The notes under the pieces: model-generated | Database searches by the model: none | Told to the model about the DNA's origin: nothing | What the model saw: the letters and a program-made list of their open reading frames with translations, nothing else | Position numbers and translations under genes: made by a program | Source of the DNA: Planctomycetales bacterium | GTDB taxonomy: Bacteria > Planctomycetota > Planctomycetia > Isosphaerales > Isosphaeraceae | Direction of reading: 5' to 3' | Length of the DNA stretch: 64,000 nucleotides | NCBI GenBank assembly: GCA_027449865.1 | Contig: DAIDKV010000190.1 | Span: 34,062 to 98,061, forward strand | In this document: positions 17,465 to 26,500 of the stretch, piece by piece | Numbering within the stretch: the stretch's first letter is position 1 | How the letters are laid out: each line of letters begins with the position of its first letter

Positions 17465-17498
17465 GAGGCGGGCGCTTCCTTTCGGAAGCGCCCGCCTC
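17465..17498. terminator. Bidirectional terminator between convergent genes
   Basis: GAGGCGGGCGCTTCC (17465-17479) and GGAAGCGCCCGCCTC (17484-17498) form a perfect 15-bp stem with a four-base loop, lying between the isomerase-like gene and the giant gene. On the plus strand TGTT follows; on the minus strand the run of A at 17440-17446 reads as T residues about 20 bases further on. Confidence 0.75.
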
Positions 17499-17529
17499 TG
17501 TTACGATCCGAGTAGGGTTGTCGCGGAGA

Positions 17530-20500
17530 TCAGCGACCCTTCCGGTGATGGAGCGGGCCAGCGAACGAGAGGGTGAGGCTCGCATGAGCATGCGGATGGG
17601 CGGCTGAGTACCGGAAGGCCGGTGTCGCCTCCGCGGTCCGGATGGCGACGTGGGCGTGGGCGTGAGCGCCCTTCGCCTTGTGGGCCACCTGCCGGGCCCG
17701 ATGGTGGACCGGCTTGTGGTGAGGGACGGCGTGATGGAAGGGCCGCCGGGTCGGGTGGGCCTTCTTGTGGTGATGCCGGAAGCCCACCGGCGAGGGAACG
17801 GCGATCGGCGTCGTCGGGATCGGGCTGGAGACCACGACCGGAGATCCGGGGACTGTCGGCAGGGTGACGCCGATCGGCGACCCGGGAGACGGCGACGAGA
17901 TCGGAGTCGGCTGGTAGGGCGTCGGATTCAACTGGACCGGGTTGCCGATCTGGAGAACAACGTTGTCGCTATAGCCGATGTTGTTCAGGCCGTTGGTGCT
18001 GGAGACCTGGTTAGCCGGCAGGCTCAGGTCGAGCGTTCCGGGGACGTTCAGCGGGCCCGAGAGGTTGAACTGAACGGTCTCCGGATCGATCCAGGTGAGG
18101 CTGGTCGGCTGGACGTTGTTGCTGTCGGCCGAGCCCGAGAGGACGAGGTCCGACGCCTTGAGCGACGTTGGGCTCACCGGCCACGAGAACGAGAGCGTGA
18201 TCGAGGTCGGCGACGTCGCCACGACCTTCGTTCCACCGCTGGCGAGCGGAGCCCCGCCGTTGGGGACGATCGAGCTGGTGACGACGCGGAAGGCCCCGCC
18301 GAGCGGTATCCCACCGATCCCGTTGAACTCGTAGGCTCCGATGTCCCTCGGCCCGAAGCCCGGCAGGCCGAAGCCGTCGTTGCCGATCTTCACCTGCGAG
18401 TTGCCGAGGATGTCGGTCGGGATGGCCGACGGCTCATAGGCGTTGTCGATCGCCGCCGAGGCCGCCGTCAGGTCGAAGTTCGAGCTGACGAAGAGGTTCG
18501 CCGGACCATCGCCACCCGGCCTCGGATCGATCGGCTGGGCGTACTGCGGCGAGCCGACAAAGTTCCCCTGGCTGTCGGGAACCGTGCTGGAAAGGATCGC
18601 CGAGCTGAAGCCGTTGCCCAGGTTGTTCGTCGCGGTCGTATCGGAGGTCAGGCTGGTGTCCGAACCGTTCCCCTGGAACATGTTGTTCCGGAGGTTGACC
18701 ATGTTCGGATTGGTGGACTCGATCGCGAAGCCGTTGTTGGAGGTCGTCTGGTCGTGGTTTTGCCAGAAGATGTTGTTGGCGACGTAAGCCTGCAAGGGCG
18801 AACTCGCGGAGTTGAGCAGATAGAGCCCGACGGTGTTGAAGTTGAAGTCGTTGTTGATGACCTGGGCCGGCTGCGTGGACGCGGAGGTACCACCGGCATC
18901 CTGAATCTGCATGCCGATGATGTTGCCCACGATCACGTCGTTCTCGATCTGAGGCGTCTGGGCCGAGGAGCCCGACGTCTGTACCGCGATGCCGATCCCC
19001 GCATCGGCGATGTAGTTCTTATCGAGCAGGATGTTGGAGTTAATGACCTGGATGGCGCTGGCGGCGGTGTTGATGGTCCCCGAGGCGGGGTCGCCGAGCA
19101 GCGGACTGGCGATGGTGAAGCCGGCGATCTCGGTGGAGAGGCCGGGGAAGCTGCTGAGACCGTTGGCGATGATGGTGGACTGCTGATTCGAGGTCGCCGT
19201 TGCGGTGATCTGAGGAGCGCGGATGATCGTCGCCAGCGGGTTGCCCGTGCTGGTGGTGAAGACGGTGCTATCCGTGCTGGAGGCCGCGGCCGAGAAGAGC
19301 CGAACGAACGGCTTCATCGTGACCGATTCGGTGTAGACGCCGGGCAGGACCGCCACGACGTCGCCGATCACCGCGGCGTTCATCGCATCGGTGATGGTCG
19401 GATACGGGTTCTCGCGGGTGCCCTGCGTCGCCCCCGTGTTGGTGACGTACGAGGCCGCCCCGACGTAGAGGACCGTCGAGAGCGAGGGAACATCGACCAC
19501 GAACTGCTGCGAGACCGGGCTGGCGATCACATTCCCGGCGATGTCCTCGACCGGGTCGGAGCCGGTGTTGAGCAGCGTGACCTGGTAGAGGTTGTTGGTC
19601 AGCGTGCCCTGGGTCGTGAACGTGATCTGCTCGCGTCCCGGGCCGCCGGTGCCGGCGTCGAGGTAGGTGACCTGGATCGAGTTGGGGTTGATGGGGACCG
19701 TCACCGCGCCGGTGCCGCCGATGGTGCCGTTGGTGCCGGCGGTGGTGACCTGGATCGAGCTGGCGTTGAAGTGCGTCAGGTCGATGTTCTTGCTGGTGGT
19801 GATCGTGAACTGAATGCCGCCGTTGGTCAGCGAGGTGATCGTCTGATCGGAGGTCGGGCTGGTGATGGAGACGGTCGGAGGCGTCGTATCCACCACGAAC
19901 GGGACGGAGGAGCTGGGATTCGACGAGTTACCGCTCTGGTCGGTGGCGACGGCCTGAACGACGTAGTATCCGCTGTCGGTTCCGGTGAGCGGCGAGAGCT
20001 GGCCACTGGAGCCGACGTTGAGGATCGGGAAGAGATTGGGTAGTCCGCTGGTGTTGGTCACCAGGCCGGTGCCGGCGCCGTCGGTGCCGACGGTGACGGA
20101 GAAGTTCCCGCTGGTATCGGTGAGGCCCGTACCGGCGTTCGGCCGGATGTACTGAGCGTACTGGCTATACCCGGCCGGGAGCTGGCTGGCATTGTAGAAG
20201 TCCTGCACCGTCCCGTTGATGTTGAGGGCGATGCCGACGTTGAGCGTGACCGTCTGCCCGGCGAGGGGGACCAGGCTGGTCGGCTCGGAGATCGAACCGG
20301 TGAAGGTGGGAGTGGTGACGTTGGTGATCGAGTCGCCGACGATGTTGGAGTCGGACGAGGCGGCCATCTGGAGCGAGCCGCTGTTGATCGAGGGCGGCGT
20401 GGTGTTAATGATGAAGGAGTCGTAGAAATTGCCGCCGGGATAGCCGTTGCCCGAGGGAAGGGCGAGCTGGGTGCCGTTCGTCGGGTTGTTGTTGTTGCTC

Positions 20501-23500
20501 AGGTTCTCGCCGTCGAGGGCGATACCCTGGGTGTTCTGGATGACCGGCGAGCCGCTTCCGAAGAGGATCAGGCGGTACTCGTCGGTGGGAAGGCTCAGCC
20601 CGGCCAGGGTGATGACCAGGGAATCGGTCGCGCTGTTGTAGCTTGTCTTGCCCTGGAGGCTGATGAACTTCTGGCTCGTGCCAGGGGCGACGCCCAGCTC
20701 CTCAAGCTGCACCGTGTTGCCGTTGAGGGTGTTGGGATCGATCGGCTCGTTGAAGGCGACGTTGATGGTCTGCGGGGTCGTGTTCGACCCGGTGGTCCCG
20801 CCGACCGTGTAGAACGGGATGGTCTTGGTGGTCCCGGTCGAGGACGACGACGAGGTCGAGGTGGCGACGGTGGCCGTCACGCCGGTGACCTCGGGCGGGT
20901 GGAGGTTCACGTACTGGTAGGCACCGATGTCGATGAACGGGTTGCTGCCGTATCCGACGCCCGGGACATTGGGATCGGGAACCCGGATGTAACCCAGGAT
21001 GTCGCGGATGCCGGAGTAGGGCTGATAGTTGTAAGTGCCCGGGACGGTGCTGGTGCCGGTGTAGCCCGTCGGGTCGGTGGTCAGAACCGGCTGGAAGAGG
21101 GTGGGGAAGCTGAAGAAGTTCGTGCCGGGAAGCGTGACGATCTGCCGAGAGTCGTAGCCGTTGCCGCTTCCACCACCGTAGATTCCAAAGAGGTTGGACT
21201 GGCCGGGAACCTCGCCAGCCGGCAGGTTGGCGGGGTTGGTCCGGGTCTCCACGATCTGCCCGCCGGTGAGCGAAATATTCACGCCCGGATACAGGGCGTT
21301 ACCCAGGTCGTTGGGTCCGATCTCGCTCCGGCCGGCGTCGATGGCGGGAGAGTTCGACTGGATATTGTAGTTCTGAGCGGTGGCCGGCAGCGTGCCGCCG
21401 ACCGGACCGACGTAGTTGGGATTCGCGTCGAACGTTCCGTACGGGGGCGGCAACTGGCCGCCATCGTTCGGAGCGACCACGTCGGCACCGTTGTTGTAGA
21501 ACAGGTCGTACTGGATCAGGCTCTCGCCCGCCTGCCCCTGGATGTTGATCGCGTCGTTGGTGATGTTCGAGAAGATGTCGTTCATCGCCAGCGTCTGGAC
21601 CGAGGCGAACGAGTTGTCCGGACTATTCGAGTGGACCGGGGCGACGGTCTGGATGCCGTAGCCGTCGTTGTTGAAGGTGACGTTCTGGATGATCGCGATG
21701 AAGGGGCTATCGCCCGTCGTGTCATTCCCCGTCTGAGAGTTGATCGCGACGCCGACCGGCGAATTCGAGATCGTGTCGTTGTAGAGGTTCAGGTAGACGG
21801 GCTCTCCGCCGAGGCTAGTCCGGGCGATGGTTCCCGGCGCCGTCCCGACGCCGCCATTGGCTCCGGTCCAGTCCACGGCGATCCCGTTGGCGTTCGGGTG
21901 GGCGAAGATGGCGGCGTCGGCGAAATCCGCGAGGTTGGAATCGGAAACCGTCAACGTCATCGGAGCGTTGAGCTGATTCACCGGCGCCAGGTAGCCGGAG
22001 AGCTGCTGCCACCACGAGGCCGTGGAGAGCGTTGGGGTACCGGGCTTGCCCGAGAGGTCGTTGTAGGTGTTGAGGATTCCGCCGCCCTGGACCTCGATCC
22101 GGGTCATGTAGCTGATGTCGGCGTTGGTGATGTAGCTCCCGTCGAACGGGTTATACGGGTTGTACTCGGTCTGCGAATTGCCGCCGATGTATATGTATCC
22201 GCCGTCGCCCGCGGCGGGAGACGTCAGCGAGGCACCCGAGTGGTTCGCCTGCCAGGTCGGATCGCTGTTGAGGATGTTGTACATCTGCACGCCGCGAACC
22301 GTCGTGCCGACCGAGCCGTCGCGTAGCGAGGTGATGATGACCGGCACTCGCTGCTGGCCGGTCGTCTGGTTGCCGGGGATGCCCAGGATGCGAAGGGCCG
22401 TCTGGACTCCGCCGTCGATCAGGGGATCGGAGGTCGGATCGACGCCGTTGTCCACGCCGAGGGCGAAGCCCGCGCCCGCGCTGTTGCCCGCGGTGAGTCC
22501 CTGGGAACCGAGGCCACTGAGCGAGCCGGCGCCGTTCGGGGTGTTGTCGTTGAGCAGCTTGACGATCACCGACTGACCGGGGCTGGGGATGGTCGAACCA
22601 TCGGCCAGGAGCGTGCCGGGGAGGGCCGCCTGAATCGTCAAGGAGACGGTCGGAGGCTGGAGGTTGGTGAAGGCCGAGGTGTTCGGCGTCGGGAGGTTCT
22701 GGTTGAAGAAGTTTTGCTGCTGGCCCAGGACCACCGTGCCTCGAAGGACGTAGGTCAGGTCGGTCGAATCCCAGACAGCGTTGACCGTCTGGTTGGCGTA
22801 GCTGCCGCCGTTGACAATGCTTTCCTGGGGCCCGATGTACTGGATGCCGGTGGCCGTGGCGTTGCTCACGTAGGAGCGGTTGGTGACGACCGCGAGGCCG
22901 TCGATTCCGTTGCCGGTCATCACGTTGTTACGGAAGAACGGATGGCCGGACGCCAGCGGCGTGAGCGGGTTCGCTGCCAGCAGGCCGTTGGGCTCGATCT
23001 GCATGGCCGCATCGAAGTTATTCTTGAACGTGTTGTTGGTGATGTACGCGTGGGTTCCCTGCGTGCCGTAGGTGCGACTCGCCGGGAGCGGGAAGTCGCT
23101 CTGATAGGTGATGAAGGCCAGGACCGACTGCGAGGGGAGCGTGAAGTCCTGTGTGTTGACAGCCCCGCCGCCGTACTCGAAGAGGGCGTTGTTGATGACC
23201 ACGTCGGCGCCCGAGACGATCCCGACGCTACCCCAGAGCGAGGGCCCGAGTGTCGGCGGGCTCGTGACGCCGGTGACATCGATCGCGGGCACGAAGGGCG
23301 TGGAGGCGGTGTTGTCGTAGATCGAGGTGAAGATCACCTGCGAATCGGTGAGCCCCTCGGCCTGGAAGCTCGTGTAGGGAGCGAAGTTGGTCGGACTGTA
23401 GTTGGGGTTGGCGTCGAACCCGTTCATGTAGGTCCGGGCGCCGACGTTGAGGCTGGCCGAGGGATCGATGACGTCGAGAGCCGAGCCCTTGTTGAACTTG

Positions 23501-26500
23501 AGGATCGAGCCGGGCTGGATGTAGAGCCGGTCGCCCATGATCTGGGTGTTGCCGCCGGTGTTCTCCAGGAACTGCTGTCCAAGGACGAGTTGGGCGGTGA
23601 TGACGATCGGGAGCGGCTCGGCGATGGTGTAGTTCTGGACGCCTCCAAGATTGGAGGGATTGGCTGGATACGGCACGGCGTTCGTTGGCTCGATGAACCC
23701 GTTGGGCTGGGCCATCAGGTAGAAGCCGTTGATGCTGTTGCCGGTCGTGGTGACGTTGCGAACGAGCGGGCCGCGGGCGGTGTCGTCCTCGCGGAGCGAG
23801 TTCATGTCGGCGGCGATGGCGCCTTCCGCGCTGCTGGTTCCGCTCTGGGCGATGTTCATGTTGGTGAGCATCGGCCGGTCGTTGTACAGCGTGACGGCAC
23901 TGTAGAAGTTGCTGGTGCCGAGGGGAGAGGGTCCGCCGGCGTAGCTGATGTCGGTGAAGTTGAGGATCGACATCGCGGACTGGGCACCCGAGAGGGCCAT
24001 GCCGTTGGTGCCGGTGCCGATCAGGGTGCCATCGACCGGGAATTGCTGAGCGTTGGCCGACTCGTCGTAGCTGCGGAAGACAAGGCCGCCCCAGTCACCG
24101 GCGTGAGGCTGGTTGTCGGGGTTGCCGTTGGTCGCCCCGGCGATGGCCGCGTTGTTGTACGACGTGAAGTTGACCGGATTGGCGATCGTGCCCTGAGACT
24201 GGAGGGCACTACCCTGGTTCTGGACGAACAGCGAGGTCCCCTGGAACTTCATCGTGGCGCCGGCCTGGAAGACCAGGGTGGTGTCGAACGGAACCGAGGC
24301 GCCGGGATTGGTGCTGCCGGTCGGGTCGATCAGCGAGAAGCTGGCCTGGCTAACCGTGCCCGTGATCGGGTTGCGTGAGGGGAGTCCGGGCTCGGCCACG
24401 ATCACGACGGGTCCGAGCAGGGCGAGCTGAGAGGCGGCGTAGAAGGCCGACTGCTGGAATCCGGTCTGGCCGCTGTAGTTGTACAGCGGGTTGTAGTTCC
24501 CCGGCTGGAAGAAGGCGGGGTTGTTCAGACCGAGATTCGGGTTGTGGGTCGGGTTCGCGGCGAGCGCTGTGTTGGTCGGGTCGCCCTCGGGCGCGAGAAC
24601 CGGGTAGGGAGCGGCCGGACTACCGTTCGAGAGGCCGGCACCGTTGGGAACCAGCGGGTTCTCGACGAAGTCGGGGCGAGCATAGACGACGTTGCCGTAA
24701 GGAACGACCACGAAGCCGGTCATGAAGGCCCCGCCCGCGACGCCGTCGCCGCTGAGCCCGATCCGGGTCTGTCCGCTGGAGAGCTGATCCTGATACTGCG
24801 GAATCGTGATGTTCGGATAGGCCGCCGGGGGCGAGAACACCGTGGAGTTCTGCGAGGTCGGGTTGCCGAGGAACTCGCCGTCGAGCTGGTTGCCGTAGAT
24901 GTCGTAGATCCGCGTGTCGGTGCCGCTCTTATCCACCTGGTTCGGCATGTACACGCGATAGTAATCGGCGGGGAGGGGCGTACCACCGTTGTAGGTCAAT
25001 ACGAGCCGAGTACCGGGGTGGGCACTATCCGCGGGCGTCCACTGATCGTTGGTCGTGTTGAGGTAGTAGAGAGTGACCGTGGTGTTGCCAACGATCGTGT
25101 AGCCCGAGGCCGGATCCGAGGCACCCAAGCCCCCCTGTCCCAGGGTGCCGAAGTTGCCGTCGGGAGTCGGGTTGAGATTCGTCGTGGTAGCCGGGTTGGT
25201 CGAACCGATCAGCAGGACCCTGCTGTTGTAGAACGTCGAGTTGACGTAGGGGATCGGGTTGGAGAGGTCGATGACAGCGGTGTTCGGCGGGGCCGGGATG
25301 TTGTCGCGGGTGTTCGCGCCGTTGGCGGGCGGAAGCTCGAAGTAGGACTGCGGACCGCCGATGGCCGTCGAGAAATTGGTACTGCCGGCCGGAACGCTCT
25401 CCAGCGCCATTCCGGTGATGTAGGCCGGAGTGGTCTGGATGGCGATGTTGACCTTGAAGTCGACGCTTCCCTCGCCGGCGACCGAGGAATCGTTGATATA
25501 GTTGCCGGCCGCGTCGGTGATGCCGGGATAGTAGTTCGAGGTTGATCCCGGGAGCAGGTCGTGGGCGTGGGCAGTGAGGGTATAGACACCGGCGGGCAGG
25601 CCCGGGGCGAACGACAACTGGATGTAACCGGTGTACTGGCTGTAGTTGCCCGAGGTGAGCGGAGTTGTCGTCGGGGTGTAGGTCGCGCCGGTGATGTAAG
25701 ACGAGTAATCCTGCCCGGCCGAGTTGATCAGCGAGTAATTGCTGGTGTTCGTCGCCGTGGAGGGATCAAGGGCGCTGAAGATGACGGTCGAGGGCGTGCC
25801 GAGGGCGGAGAGGCCCTGATGGATCGGGTCGACCACGCCGAGGTACAGCGAGCTGAGGGCCGAGAGGTTGGTGGTGGAGGTTGTGCTGCCGGGGAGCGGC
25901 AGGAGATTGGTTCCGCTCTGGATCGCCGACGCGGTCAGTGCGGCGCTGGTGATCTGGGGAGCGGAGTTGTCGATCCGGAAGCTGTCGAGCCGCTGGGAGC
26001 TGAGGCCGGAGAGGTTGCCGTTCTGGTACGAGGGCTGTCCAACCGCGACGGCGACGGCATTCTCGAAGCCTTCGAGGAGGCTGGAGGGTGGAGTTATGGT
26101 GAAGGTGCCGTTGGCGTCGGTGGTTGTGGTGACGTAGTTGACGCCGAGGGTTCCGCTCACGCTGTAGCCGTAGCCGCTGGGGCTGGCGGCGAGGGTGATC
26201 GCGCCGTTGTTCGCGGGAGTTCCCTGGAACTGGACGATGATCTGGTTGTTGGCGATCGATCCGGGGAACGGAACATAGACCGAGCCGACAAAAGTCGGCT
26301 GGTTGTTGGTGGTGTTCTGGTCGTTGGGGATGCCCGTGTCGGAGGACGGGCTCATGGTGAAGGTGGTGATGACCGGGGCCTGAAGCTGCTGGAGGCCCAG
26401 ATTCTGGATGAAGTCGTAGGGCTCGTTGGTGGAGGTTCCGTTGACCTGGGTGACGTAGGGGCCCGAGGGGAACGAGCCGGTGTAGTAGCCGTAGAGGTCG

